Translations under genes and position numbers: made by a program
Notes under the pieces: model-generated
Seen by the model: the letters and a program-made list of their open reading frames with translations, nothing else
The model's database searches: none
What the model was told of the DNA's origin: nothing
Assembly (NCBI GenBank): GCA_037893245.1
Contig: JBAIAA010000525.1
Coordinates: forward strand, 310,001 to 374,000
Length of the DNA stretch: 64,000 nucleotides
DNA from: Crossaster papposus
Lineage: Eukaryota > Echinodermata > Asteroidea > Velatida > Solasteridae
Reading direction: 5' to 3'
Shown here: positions 1-11,172 of the stretch, piece by piece
Layout: each line of letters starts with the position of its first letter
Position numbering within the stretch: the first letter of the stretch is position 1

Positions 1-599
1 CCCCGATTATAGAAAAGATGTAAATGTCGATGCTCAAACGGGCAAAAATATTGGAAAATCGCAGGGTGACCCACAGACACTCGGCCGACATCGGAGGGTA
101 AAACACACCTCAGGGGGCATCGGAAGAATTTAGCGCAAAGATATATTCTTCCGATGACTTATTAATAGTCCGATGCCTGTCTTATAATCCTTTAGATCGG
201 CCGGCCATCGGTGATTTTTAAGTAGACGTATCTACAGGCCCCAATCATACGGTCACCGGCCCAGTACCGGTGAGTGTCTGGTCGAGTCCCGGACTTATTC
301 TGGCTAGACCCCGCACGATATCTGACGATAACCGGCCGATGTTCCTCCGGCACCCCATCACAAATGTTCCACCTTTATCGACCCATTGTCGTGCTATCAT
401 CTTCTGATTATCTTCCGAATATCGCTTGAAGCCCTGTCGAGCCCCGAAAATAACTTGACCACTACAACGATGACCGACATATTTTCGCCGGCCCTCCGAC
501 ACCGTAAAACCCCACCGATCTGTAGATATCCTCCGGTGGCTGGTTTAAAAGTGATTGAGGTATAAATGCTCGCAGTTGTGAAGTTAAACATCTTATTCA
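1..599. other. Gene-free stretch rich in CCGATG/CATCGG motifs
   Basis: No coding similarity was recognised. The stretch is dotted with CATCGG, CCGATG and CGGCCGG words in both orientations, for example an inverted pair around 119-157. That texture resembles the subterminal parts of the element at 712-2905, so this may be a fragment of a related TIR element cut by the window edge. No boundary could be set. Confidence 0.3.
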
Positions 600-920
600 G
601 ATTGAGCCAATTTCCGAACTTGCAAAATAGTGTACTGTTACTTTTCAGCCAATCAAAAACAAGACAACAGCGTTTGTATGATCATGTATGATTATAACAT
701 CGTGGCCCTTATACCCCAGTCACAATTAAAGCGGAGCCCGGGCGGCGTGTGCGATTTCTAGGCATCGGCCGGCGTGTAGAGGTCGGCGAAAGATCGTGCG
801 ATATGGCGGTCACAGTCACAATTAAAAGTGCCCCGTACGCTGCCATGACGGGGCCCGGGAGGTCGCCGACCGGCGATCGGCCGACTTTCTTGGAAATGGG
901 GTCTGGAAATGGCCCTGTCA

Positions 921-2281
921 TGGCCCTGTCACACTAGAACGTTTTAGGCCAACGCGTGAGTAGCGCGTTAAAAATAGTTGATACGCTGGCAAACGCTGAA
1001 CTTCCACAGAAAAAGTCAAGTGGAACCGTGATTTCAGCGTGTCAATAACGCGTTGTTAACGGGTTCAATGCGTTCGCCAGCGCGTGAGAAACGCGTTAGT
1101 AACGCGCTCGACGACTGATGAACGACTGCCCAGCGCGTGAGTAGCGCGTTCCAACGCGCGCCAGCGTACTGCAACGACCACATGGTTAGTTGTATAAAAA
1201 GCCGACGCGCTACTACACTAATGGCCCTGTCACACCAGAACGTTTTAGACCAACGTGTTGGAATTTCGGTAACACGTGGGTAAACGTTGACAAACGCTAG
1301 GCTAGCGTTTGCAACTCGCTAAGCGCGTTACCCACACGCTGGAACACACGGTCGTGAACCACATAACGACCGAGGATCGATATTGTGTTTTCCTTTCTTC
1401 CTTTACTTAACCCAATCCCCATTGCTTAGCGCTTGCACCGTCGATCGAGGACAGAATTCGGACAAGCAAACCGTCGATCGAGGATCCTTTGTTCCCTTTG
1501 TTCTCTTTTGTGTTTCGATCCTCGATCGTAATGCAAGACAAGAACACGCTGTCACACGCTGAGGCAAAAATACATTTTTCAACATACCTAAAATTTTCAG
1601 CGTTTGCCAGCGTGTGCCTGCACACGCTGGCGGCGCGCAGGGTGGTCGTTAATCATGCGTCGAACGCGCTAGACGATCGTTACTAACCCACTCTCACACG
1701 CTGGCGACCCGCTGTCGTATTTTTACTATAAATCAGTGATACGTTCCTCACACGCTGAGCGCGTTCCTCACACGATACTCACGAGCTGGCATACGCTATG
1801 AACCCGTTATCAACCTGTATAGACACGCTGAAATCACGGTTCCACTTGACTTTTTCTGTGAAAGTTCAGCGATTGCCAGCGTATCAACTATTTTTAACGC
1901 GCTATACTCATGCATTGGCCTAAAACGTTCTGGGGTGACAGGGCCATAACCAGCGTGTCGCCAGAGTACGCCAGCGTACGCCAGCGTGCGCCAGCGTGTG
2001 AGTAGCGGGTTGATAACGATCGTCTAGCGTGTTCGACGCGTGAGTAACGAATCTAAAACGCGCCGCCAGCGTGTGCAGTCACACGCTGGCAAACGCTGGA
2101 AATTGTAGCTATTTTTTAAAAAAAATTCCTCAGCGTATGACAGCGTTACCCAGCGTGTGAGTAACGCGCTCATCGTGTTGCTAACGCTGGCTTAGCATTG
2201 GTTAGCGTTTGCCAGCGTGTTGCCAAAATTACAACACGCTACTCACGCGTTGGCCTAAAATGTTCTGGTGTGACAGGGCCA
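921..2281. mobile_element. Non-autonomous TIR element with ACGCGTGAGTAGCG subterminal repeats
   Basis: Starts TGGCCCTGTCACACTAGAAC and ends with the inverted complement (TGTGACAGGGCCA). The flanks are TCA (918-920) and TTA (2282-2284), read as a TWA duplication with one later change. The interior is filled with short CAGCGTGTG, AACGCGTGAGTAG and GCCAGCGT words in both orientations. No coding capacity. It contains a younger copy of its own family at 1222-1946. Confidence 0.7.
1222..1946. mobile_element. Second copy of the same MITE family, inserted inside the first
   Basis: Begins TGGCCCTGTCACACCAGAAC and ends GTGACAGGGCCA. It is flanked by perfect TAA duplications at 1219-1221 and 1947-1949. 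At 725 bp it carries the same AGCGT-rich interior as its host element. The intact duplication, against the altered one of the outer copy, suggests that it is younger. Confidence 0.75.
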
Positions 2282-3240
2282 TTAAATAAGAAAATGCCGT
2301 TGATACCTCCACAACGCTTGCGGGCACCTGCACAGCGCGTGTAGGTCGCCCGGTTGAGGGAGAGGTTGGCGTTTGCACGCTATACCGCTACAACCTGGTT
2401 CTTGTTGCATTGGTGGCTAAAGAAGAGATGTACTACTTGCACTATGAAACTTGTGTGATAAACTGTGTGTAGATGTAGATGAGCCGCTTTTTTTACCCTG
2501 TGAGCCCCGGCCGATGCATGACCGATTTCAGGCAGGGCGCCGTCTGGCCCCCAGCCGATTTCCGGCCAGGCACCGCCAAGTCGGCCGGACGCCTGGCGGG
2601 ACCCGGCCGGCGTGTGGGCGGCGCCTGGCCGATATATTGATTGTCTGGGTTGTCCAAAATTTGGCTCGGCGTCCGCCCGACGTGTGCGATGCCCTGCCGG
2701 ACATCGGCTAGGCATCGACCGATTTATTGGCGATCAGTTTGCGATGCGAAACGCCGCACCAGGTTTTAAGTCCGAGTTAAAAGTAACTCGATGCCCGCCC
2801 GATGCCAAAAGCCACAAGGAGTCCCGTGGGGCCCCGGCCGAAAATGCCTAGAAATCCGCCGCAAACTAATCGCAAACCAATCGCAAGCCAATTGTGACTG
2901 GGGTATTACTGAGACACGGTTGAGACCAGACGATGATGTCATCATTAAAGATGTCACACAAGTTTCTTCATACCGCTCGCGAAGGACGAACAGGCGGAGA
3001 TGTTGGACTGCTGTACAAATACAACTTTGCAATCATGTCTGACAACCTTGGACATTTCTCATCATTTGAGTCTCTACATGTGCAAGTTAGTGACAAACAA
3101 ATCTTTTTTTGTTCGACTTGTCATTATTTACCGTTCTGGCAATGATAGAGATGGTCGTCCATTGCAGTTTACTGTCTTCTTTGATTAATTCAGTTCATTG
3201 ATGGACCACTATCTCCTGCACCCTTCCAAATTACTAGTTA

Positions 3241-4115
3241 TGCTAGGTTCCCACTGTTCTGCGATCTGTTACAAACGCCACGATTGGACATTCGTAGCTG
3301 ATCGTGAAATTTCTGTTTCCTTTTCTGGAATTTCACGTTTGGATAAGAGTTGATGCGAGTCGGTACGTTCTGGTACGATTTGGTGCGCTTGGATGCGATA
3401 TAGTCTCGATTGGTCAATTTCAGGTGACACGATCTGTCACGATCTGGTCTCCCGTTCAGATACGATCAGATACGTTCCGATAGGATTGTCCCGACTGAGT
3501 CCACGATTGGGTCCCGATCTGACACGATCAGCACGATCGAGGACCCCGATTTGGGACGATCTGGTACGTTCCGATTTGTTCCGATACGTTCCGATACGTT
3601 CCGATACGATCATCACGAACCGATGCGCTCTGTTGCAATCGGATACGATTGTGGTCGCGATGTCTTTCACGATCGGGTTCGAGAGTGATCACGATTTAAG
3701 CCAAAATGGGACCCCGACGGGTATATATACAGCCCGACTGACCATGGACTTTATTGTTTCTTGAACTTCTACAGAGTGAAGCCTACAACCCACAATCAGA
3801 TCGCAGCGCATCTCAACAGAGATGGTGTTTGTTTTGTCAAAGGTTGATCCCAATCACCACGATTTGGAAGCACGATTAGATGCGATCTGTCGCGCTTTGT
3901 TACGATCCATTACGATCTGATGCGATGATCACGATTGAAAATTAATCGTGTTGATCGTAGAAAATGTTTGAACTGTCAAAACATTTTCTACGATCAACAC
4001 GATTGCCACGACTGACCTCAAGATCTGATAAGATCTGATTGGGTCACCACGATTACTCCACGATTAAGACCACAATTTCAATCGTGGCGCGAATTGTGAT
4101 AGCGGAAACCTAGCA
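3241..4115. mobile_element. 875-bp non-autonomous TIR element inserted in the LINE endonuclease
   Basis: The ends are TGCTAGGTTCCCACT and, inverted, TGCTAGGTTTCCGCT. Perfect TTA duplications sit at 3238-3240 and 4116-4118. The interior is a dense run of ACGATCTGATACGATC-like words. A TATA-like stretch near 3720 and about 300 bp of right flank are shared with the copy at 10333-11169. No protein is encoded; the open frames here come from the repetitive words. Removing it restores the LINE reading LLVTGDFN. Confidence 0.8.
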
Positions 4116-5240
4116 TTACCGGTGATTTTAACACCTGGATGGATGAGCCAACTGATGTGAATGCGAAACGATTTGATAGTCTGCTGTCTGCTTATAACAT
4201 GAATCAACATATCACAGGTCCTATCCATCGCGTTGGTCATATCTTTGACTTGTTCATATCACGAGGTGGGGAACAAATTACATCGAGTGTGTCTGCCCAA
4301 TACTGTCTGACACCAGTACAATTACATGCAGATATGCTTTACAGAAACCAGATCTTGTTAGGAAGACCATCACCTCACGGAATTGGGAAAAAGCCTCAAC
4401 AGAGATCTTTCCAATCTGGTGTTCGCAAAGCCTTGTCATTAATTGATGTCGAGAACAACAACCTCTGCAAATCAGTGGTGTGATATGAGTCTTCAATGCA
4501 AAACCTTCTTGATCAACTTGCTCCAGTGAAGATTTGATCCGTTACACACAGACGGATGTTGCCACGGTATAACAATGAAATCCGGGCTGCTAAGCAATCC
4601 AGACGAACATTGGAGAGAAAGTAAAGGAGTTCCGATACAGATCGGCAACTGTATCAGAAACAATACCAAACTGTCATCAAACTTATCAGAAACGCAAAAA
4701 AAAAGTTTTACTCTCCAGTTGTCGAGAGCTGCTCTACTGACCAGAAAGCATTGTTCACCATTGTCAACAAACTTCTTTATAGGACAGTCGACCAGGTGCC
4801 GCCTAATCGCACTCTAGAACGAGATCTAGATGAGAGCTTCTTTGAGCATTACCTGGGCAAAATCACAAAAATACATGATGTCCTCGAACAACATGGGGCA
4901 CACAGATCCACAGATGATGTGATGTTAAGTTCATCTACAGACCCACACCTTTCCTCCTTTGAACCAGTTTCAACCGAGGAGGCCAGGAATGTCATCATGC
5001 GCTCACCAGCCAAGTCATGTGGTCAGGACCCACTCCCAACTCGGTTGATCAGGGAGCATGTGGATATCTTTGCTCCGTTTATCACAAGACTGGTGATAAG
5101 GTCGCTTAACTTGGGTACATTTCCTGGAAACTTCAAATGTTCAGACCTCTACTGAAAAAGTCTGATCTCAATCGAGTAGAATTGTACTCGATAGAGGGAT
5201 TGCCAACACACCCCTTAATCAAGACATTGAGTTGTTGAAT

Positions 5241-5610
5241 AATATACATGTATTCTGAAACCGGTTGTAGGTGCTAAAGTATACAAAATAATTGACAAAT
5301 TGACATATTACACGATCTGTTTACAAAAATGACCCTAGAACATTAATAACAATTTAACGTGTAGTCTAGAACAAAAATATCATTATAAATTTGTATTGTT
5401 TTCTTGTTTACATTAGTTTTACATGATGGTAATGGTACTCTATCAATGAGAATACCAGTGTGGCTAAGCAGTATTATTTTCCTTGTTAATAACTGGGTAG
5501 GAGTCTTGTCGCCGATGATGGTGAGAGCCATTGCACATTTCTGAATAATGTTTTACGTTTGTGGGTGTTATTTAACTGCTGAATGTATCGTCTTTAATTT
5601 GTATACATAC
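5241..5610. other. AT-rich intron or intergenic DNA, no recognised gene
   Basis: A 62-codon open frame on the minus strand at 5343-5531 has no similarity I recognise and no convincing splice sites in phase with the neighbouring CEP104 exon. Nothing else stands out. Confidence 0.3.
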
Positions 5611-5801
5611 CTGTGTTTTTCAATGCCCAGTTCTTTCAGAAGTTTCTCCACAATATGGACCCTGGTTACTGCTATCTTAGCTTGAGTGGTTCCTTGAAAT
5701 GGAGTAACAAAGTAATGTGGTACACAGTGTAGAGGTCGCACTTCCTTATACATTGCCACTTCACTGATGAAGTCAATATTTGCTGCTTTTAGTCGAGCAT
5801 T
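5611..5801 (-). CDS. CEP104: CEP104 exon, C-terminal part of the TOG domain
   Basis: A 191-bp exon on the minus strand, acceptor ..TTCACAG before 5801 and donor CAG|GTATGT after 5611. It encodes 63 residues plus two bases, including NARLKAANIDFISEVAMYKE and a VHIVEKLLKELG stretch. This follows vertebrate CEP104 (residues ARLRVTAANFIQEMALFKEV, then a LLARLLKDLG stretch) closely enough for a family call. CEP104 is a centriole and ciliary-tip protein with an N-terminal jelly-roll, coiled coil, TOG domain and C-terminal zinc fingers; the TOG part binds tubulin. The exon begins in phase 0, matching the end of the exon at 13661. It leaves phase 2, and the next exon downstream was not found in the remaining 5.6 kb, so the gene continues left of the window or was missed. 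Confidence 0.85.
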
Positions 5802-6749
5802 CTGTGAATCACAATTTTGAAAGAGAAAAGCAAGAGAACTTAAAACATAATTAGTACAGGTTTGACCTCGCACAAATAGACTGTGGGAGTCTCATGCACA
5901 ACGGTCACGATTGAAATTCCGGGCACTACCGAGCCGCCGGCTATAGGATGTTTACGTGTGCTTGATTTTGTTTTCTATAATACTTTGTTTTTACACAGAT
6001 CTGAACCCTGAAATGGCCATAAATATGCATGAACAATTTAAGAAAGCATGCACGACTGTCTAATTTATTAAAGAAAGGTAGAAGGAAAACATTTTGACCT
6101 GAGCGTACAAGTCGCATGTTACTGTGTGGAAGTAGCAGAACACAAACACAGTTCATATATTATATGGCAAAAAGCGCCTTTAATATACTGCACCTGGTCT
6201 ACGCTTTAGAAAGACTAGCACGTGAACGAGGGAACAATGGAGTGACGTACGTATGACGAAAATAAAATGTTTCGTTTTCTTTTTTTTACTGTTTATATTA
6301 TGTACACTGAAATGACAAATAATATTTGTCTACAAGTTTTTATCTACATTCGATAAAAAGAACAGCGTCAAAACAAATTATTAAAAGAAAACTACTAGCT
6401 TTATACGTTAAAGCTCTATTCGATGTGCCCGGAAGTTCGGTTTCTCGTAAAGTCTCGTACGTTCTCGAGGTCAACTTACACGATCTATTGCGACATAATT
6501 GTTGTTAACACAATGCATGTTCATATTAGTCCCTAGAAAATACTACAACTTTTGCGTAATCCAAGTAGTGGAAATATGCCTAATTTGCATAAATTGTTAA
6601 TACCTGCCGTGCAATATAGTTGTTCATATAAAGAATATTTGTTTGTAAGTTTGTTTTGGTAAATCTACTTACAGATCCTTACCCTTACAAAATGCTCTTA
6701 TAAGAATCTTATAAAGTAAAAGACTTATAGGAAACTTATAAGAATCTTA
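5802..6749. other. CEP104 intron, no recognised gene
   Basis: AT-rich sequence with repeated CTTATAAGAATCTTATA words at about 6700-6748 just before the element at 6750. No coding similarity recognised. Confidence 0.4.
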
Positions 6750-7655
6750 AGCGGTGGTCACATCTTACGGTCATGAACGTAGTTGAACGTAGTTGAACAA
6801 AGTTGAAGGTAGTTAATTTGACCGTAGTAGACTATAGTTGACCGCACTTCAACCGTAGTGCCGTGGTTACTACGGTCAACTACGATCAACTACGGTCCAC
6901 ATAACGATCAAGTAGGGTCAACTACGGTCCACACCACGGTCAAGTAGGGTTAAGTAGGGTCAGCTAGGGTCAACTAGGGTCAACTACGTATATACTAGGC
7001 TCACAGTACGGTATAGGCATTCAAATCATGGCTTTCCTCAAGGTATAAGTACGTTCAGAACTACGGTCCACCACGTTTAACTACGTTTAACTACGTTTAA
7101 CTACGTTTAACTACGGTCACATCATACTACGTTCAACTACGTTCATGACCTTAAAGGCCCAGTCACACCGGATCGTACGATTTCTGGATCGTGCGAGTTG
7201 GTGCGATTTGGCAGAGATACGACCAATCGCCAATGTTTGCGACGATCTCCATAGCGGTCGTATGCTGTGATTGCTCTTAAGACTGGTGGTAGGTCATCGT
7301 ACGATTGGTTGCACGCTTGGTCGTGCGATCACAAGCGATTGGAGAAGATTGATCGCAAAATCAGTCGTAGGTAATCGTGCGACTGGTCCCAGGTACCCAC
7401 GATTGATCGTACGAGCAATCGTGTATACCTGCGACCACTCGCACGATCAGTCGTGTATACCTACAACCAGTCGCACGACTGATCGCATGCAGTCACAGCC
7501 AGTTGTGCGATCGGTCGCAGGTCATTCAATCAGATATAAAAGGCTCTCAATCGTTCATCAGGATCAGTAGCTAGCTCCAAGGGTTCCAAGGTCTGAAGGC
7601 GTCCACTTTAGGAGTGTAGTAGTAACCTTTAGTAATATATACGTCATCACTCGCT

Positions 7656-8724
7656 ATGCCTCCCAAGAAGGGGAAAGGGCGTGAGAAAAGGATGCAGCCA
7701 GAGCCAGAGAGTGATGCAACCTCCACACATGATGTCGTCCGGGGAACTGAAACCGAAACACATGCTGGCCATCTGGTGGAAGTCACAGAGGACCATGTAT
7801 GGGAGACTTTTCAAGAAGAAGAGTGGCCAGGCGGCAACACGTATGACCGAGCGACAAAAATGGAACCTGAGGAACTTTAGTTTCCTGCAGTCCCATATCG
7901 CTGTCCGCACCATCACCAAGCAGTTGGGCAAGGTATGCATTTGCAAACGTTAATAATACATTTTCCATTCAATTCCCATGCTTTTATTACCTGTACGGCA
8001 TCATATGACATGTATGGAATTAATATCTGCTCTCTACCCACAGGTCCCGTGTCCGGAGCCTGAGATAGACGAGGATGGATCCCCCTCGGAATGCGACTTG
8101 GGTGGTCCCTCCATTTCCCCGGAGTCCAACCAGCCTGGTACCAGCTCGCAGGCCACTTCCCGACCCTCTCAAGTGTCCAAGCTTCCCAAGCAGTAGCGTC
8201 AGAAGACAACTGCCATCGACGATGCCCTTCTCAAGCTGGTAGATAAGTCATCGACTACACAGCGTCTCTGCCAGCAGGTCGACGAGGTGTTGAGCTCAAG
8301 CCGGAACACCTGCAGCACGTTCAGCCAGTGGATGACGGCAGAGACGGAGATGCTGCCTGACTACATGTTCAGGCAATTCCCGACGGAGGTGTTTGCGGAC
8401 GTCATGAAGTACCGCAACATGGCAGCCCAGCAATCGCAGGTTATGCCCATACCACCCACCATGCCACCCGTCATGCTGCAGCAACCGATCATTCCGATGA
8501 GGTACCCTCAGCCGCCTCGCCCTGCCTCAGCTCCACAGCCCATGTCTATGGCCTGGCAACCGCCCACGCAGATGTCCACTCACGTGGCCACTCAGGACTG
8601 GCTCCAGTCCCCAGCACCCCAGCATCAACATACTGGACTGTCGTCCCTGATGAGCTTCTCAGGACTGAGCGGACTCCCGTTCTCCCCTGTGCCAAGTCAT
8701 GGTACCGGTACCGTTTGCCTGTGA
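7656..8724 (+). pseudogene. Harbinger Myb/SANT-like DNA-binding protein, two exons, disrupted
   Basis: Second protein of the Harbinger element, which in this family binds the transposon ends and helps bring the transposase into the nucleus. The start ATG at 7656 opens with a basic MPPKKGKGREK stretch. A +1 shift near 7735 moves the frame to the conserved WWKSQRTMYGRLFKKKSGQA and ERQKWNLRNFSFL motifs. Exon 1 ends at 7932 (AAG|GTATGC) and exon 2 starts at 8044 (CCCACAG|GTC), joining phase 0 codons. Exon 2 contains a TAG stop in frame at 8194-8196, then continues through a Pro/Met/Gln-rich tail to TGA at 8722. The earlier half of the SANT domain is not visible. Frameshift plus nonsense codon make it a pseudogene. 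Confidence 0.75.
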
Positions 8725-8936
8725 CAACAACTCCGTTGAATATCTCCAACACTGCAGCCCAGGTAGTTCAGAGTAATCGGATCCTACAGGTAGATGACCT
8801 ACAGGGAGATGGCCACTTGGACGAGTAATGGACTACTGAACTGTTTTGTGTTATCTGCTGTCTACAAATGTAATTTGTTTGATAGTTGTGTATTTTTCAG
8901 ATGAATGAGATGTTTCATTACATGTTTGTTTCATAA

Positions 8937-8942
8937 AATAAA
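8937..8942 (+). promoter_or_regulatory. Polyadenylation signal AATAAA of the Harbinger Myb-like gene
   Basis: A canonical AATAAA about 210 bp after the stop codon at 8722-8724, preceded by T-rich sequence. It is the only such site at the right place for this gene. Confidence 0.5.
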
Positions 8943-9406
8943 GACACATTTAAAATACAAGTCGTTAGTACTTATTATTACACCTCATAAATATTAAGGA
9001 GACAATAACACCAATTTATTGGTCAATTGCAACTTGATACAACAAACATAGATTTAGCTATCCACAGACATGGCCTATCTATCATGTGGAAGTTTTCTCT
9101 ATCTTCCTGCATCGGGCTCATCATCTCTAGAGACAAAGGTTTGTTTTCACATTTGTATAATGCTGTATGGTACTCCATAACACAACGGGAATTAATCAAC
9201 AATGAAAACAATAAACAATGTCAGCGTCCAGTGGTTTGTTTGGAGATGGTACAGTGATTGATTTTATTTCAAAATGCCATCGAAACCCGTATAGTTTATG
9301 ACCCGAACACATTGAAGTTGATGACATTAACCTATACTGGGTGTGTGTATATCAAAATATAACAACAATCCATCATTCACACATCATTTTCACGCATGTT
9401 CCTAGA

Positions 9407-9806
9407 TCATATAATCCTGCCATGGGACACTGCCGACGTTGTTGTAGTAGTGCTTAAGGTAAACGCGTAACTGTCCCCAGTGGCCATATACCGTAAGGTG
9501 GTGGCCAGCTTGAGTCCTGGTTCATGAGCACGTCGGTAGTTAGTGTCCTGCTTCGTCACACGGGGCGTCACTCGGTGAAACAGTTCGTCGAACATGCGCG
9601 GTTCCATACGCATGTAGTTGGTGAAATCGCCTTGTGACTCCCTGTCCAGCTCCTAGCTTCACCAGGTTGGCATAGTACTGGCGTCGACGTCTCTCTTTGC
9701 GCTGGTTTCTTCGTCGGAGAAGTACAGCTGCGGCTACAGCACCCAACTGTTCTTGCTGTTCTATCTGGAGCCGGACCGATATAAGCTCGAGTCTTCCTGG
9801 CGGCAT
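9407..9806 (-). pseudogene. HARBI1-type Harbinger transposase, N-terminal remnant
   Basis: Minus-strand remnant of the Harbinger nuclease. The likely start is the ATG at 9806 (MPPGRLELI..), followed by a basic RRRNQRKERRRRQYY segment. A frameshift near 9640 changes to the frame with the family signature RMEPRMFDELFHRVTPRV, then TKQDTNYRRA and GLKLATTLRYMATGDSY. After that the sequence degenerates into a Thr-rich stretch. The DDE catalytic domain that should follow is absent from 8950-9400, so the copy was internally deleted as well as shifted. It is convergent with the Myb-like gene, the usual layout of the superfamily. Confidence 0.8.
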
Positions 9807-10332
9807 AACGATATTCCCTCTTCGGGCATCGTAGTGGAGAGTGAGCTGAATCCCCAGAAGCTGCTCCATATATACTGGTCTCGGGCAGCTAAAGACAGGT
9901 GGTACTACCAATTGCAAGGTCGTGCAACCAGTCGAGACAGGTCGTTACTGGTCGCACTACCGATCGTGAGGTCGTACCACAGGTGGCAGCACCAATTGTC
10001 ATGTGGCACGACCAGTTTCACGACTAATCGTGCGACTGTGGGACCCGCGACCATCCACGAATGGTGGTGCGAGCATGCACGACTGGTGGTACGACCATGT
10101 AAGACCTGTCTGCAACCTCTTACGATTTGGAATCGCAGGTCATAAGTTTTGAACATGGCCATCGACCTTGCTGCGACTGATTTTGCTGTTGCGATGACCC
10201 ATGACCTCTGCGACCAGTCGCACGCTCTTTGTACGATTTGCCCGCGATTGCAACATTTTTCGGTCGCAGCTAGGTCGTAACCTGGTCGCAAGCCCGGTGT
10301 GACTGGGCCTTTAGCTGTGACCACCGCTGTTA

Positions 10333-11169
10333 TGCTAAGTTCCCACTGTCGTGTGATCCGTAACAAACGCCACGATTGGCCATTCGTAGCTGATCGTGGA
10401 ATTTTAGTTTCCTTTTCTGAAATTTCACGTTTAGATACGAGTTGAAGCGAGTCGATACGTTCTAGTACGTTTTGGTGCGCTTGGATGCGATATAGTCACG
10501 ATTGGTCAATTCCAGGTGACACGATCTGTCACGATCTGGTCTCCTGTTCAGATACGATCAGATACTTTCCGATAGGATTGTCCCGATTGAGTTCCCAATT
10601 GGGTCCCGGTCTGACACGATCAGCACGATCGGGGTCCCCGATTTGGGACGATCTGGGACGTGGAGATCCGTTTCGATACGATCATCACAAACCGATGCGC
10701 TCTGTTGCGATCAGATATGATTGTGGTCGCGATGTCTTTCACGATCGGGATCAAGGGTGATCACGATTTGAGCCACGATTGGACCCCGACGGGTATATAT
10801 ACAGCTCGACTGACCATGGACTTCATTGTTTCTTGAACGTCTACAGAGTGAAGCCTACAACCCACAATTAGATCGCAGCGCATCTCAACAGAGGTGTGTT
10901 TGTCTTGTCCAAGGTTGATTCCGATCACCACGATTTGGAAGCACGATTAGATGCGATCTGTCGCGCTTTGTTACGATCCATTACGATCTGATGCGCTGAT
11001 CACGATTACAAATTAATCGTTTCTTCAAAAAAAAAAATCTTCTACGATCAACACGATTGCAACGACTGACCTCAAGATCTGATAAGATCTGATAGGATCA
11101 CCACGATTACTCCACGATTAAGACCACGATTTCAATCGTGGCGCGAATCGTGATAGTGGGAACCTTGCA
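10333..11169. mobile_element. Second copy of the 3241-4115 TIR family
   Basis: Starts TGCTAAGTTCCCACTGTCG and ends AGTGGGAACCTTGCA. Flanks are TTA (10330-10332) and TAA (11170-11172). It is colinear with the copy at 3241 over its whole length, including the GGGTATATATACAG stretch near 10790 and the (A)-rich patch near 11030. At 837 bp it differs by small indels. Its left TTA is the same triplet that flanks the element ending at 10329. Confidence 0.75.
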
Positions 11170-11172
11170 TAA

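Larger units (their letters stand above)
712..2905. mobile_element. TIR element with TTA target duplication (PIF/Harbinger-type, non-autonomous), 2.2 kb with inner insertions
   Basis: The left end TACCCCAGTCACAATT (from 712) and the right end AATTGTGACTGGGGTA (to 2905) are inverted copies. Both sides are flanked by TTA (709-711 and 2906-2908), the 3-bp duplication typical of PIF/Harbinger elements. Removing the element and one TTA joins the LINE reading frame on both sides. The subterminal DNA is GC-rich with CGGCCGG and CGATCGG words. No transposase is visible. About 1.36 kb of its length is the separate element at 921-2281. Confidence 0.75.
600..5240 (+). pseudogene. Non-LTR retrotransposon (CR1/L2/Jockey-type LINE), broken copy with two insertions
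   Basis: Remnant of the endonuclease/reverse-transcriptase ORF of a LINE. Visible pieces, in order: the start of the apurinic-type endonuclease up to 711 (NIVAL..); its continuation at 2906-3240 (TETRLRPDDD, then a GGDVGLLYK-like stretch and SFESLHVQVSD in shifted frames); the GDFN motif at about 4121 and a GHIFDLFISR-like end of the endonuclease; and a reverse-transcriptase N-terminal part at about 4751-5190 (SPAKSCGQDPLPTRLI). The ORF is interrupted by the elements at 712-2905 and 3241-4115. Counting one TTA at each junction restores the reading frame (NIVALTET and LLVTGDFN), which shows these are insertions. Further frameshifts are present and the catalytic YADD part is missing, so it is dead. 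The clade is inferred from motifs only. Confidence 0.75.
7154..10310. mobile_element. PIF/Harbinger DNA transposon with two convergent, decayed genes
   Basis: A 3157-bp element with inverted ends AAGGCCCAGTCACACCGG on the left and CCGGTGTGACTGGGCCT on the right, flanked by TTA at 7151-7153 and 10311-10313. Both subterminal regions (about 7170-7530 and 9900-10290) are packed with GATCGTGCGA and CGACCAGTCGCACGA words, probable transposase or Myb-protein binding sites. It carries the two genes expected of this superfamily: a Myb/SANT-like DNA-binding protein on the plus strand and a HARBI1-type nuclease on the minus strand. Both are broken, so the copy is not autonomous now. It is inserted in the terminal repeat of the element at 6750-10329. 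Confidence 0.85.
6750..10329. mobile_element. Outer MITE with ACTACGTTCAACTACG repeats, split by a Harbinger element
   Basis: The left end AGCGGTGGTCACA (6750) and right end TGTGACCACCGCT (to 10328) are inverted. Inside them follow CGGTCATGAACGTAG on the left and CTACGTTCATGACC (to 7150) on the right. The interior, 6780-7140, is a run of short AACTACGGTCAACTACG words. TTA lies on both outer sides (6747-6749 and 10330-10332), with one extra G at 10329. Without the 3.16-kb insertion the element would be about 420 bp. Confidence 0.7.

Noticed and set aside
1403-1686. Overlapping short open frames on both strands
   Set aside because: They lie in the non-autonomous element built of AGCGT words and match nothing.
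3393-3764. 123-codon frame and its antisense partner
   Set aside because: Encoded by the ACGATC-rich interior of the TTA-flanked element; the second copy at 10485 has a different, shorter frame.
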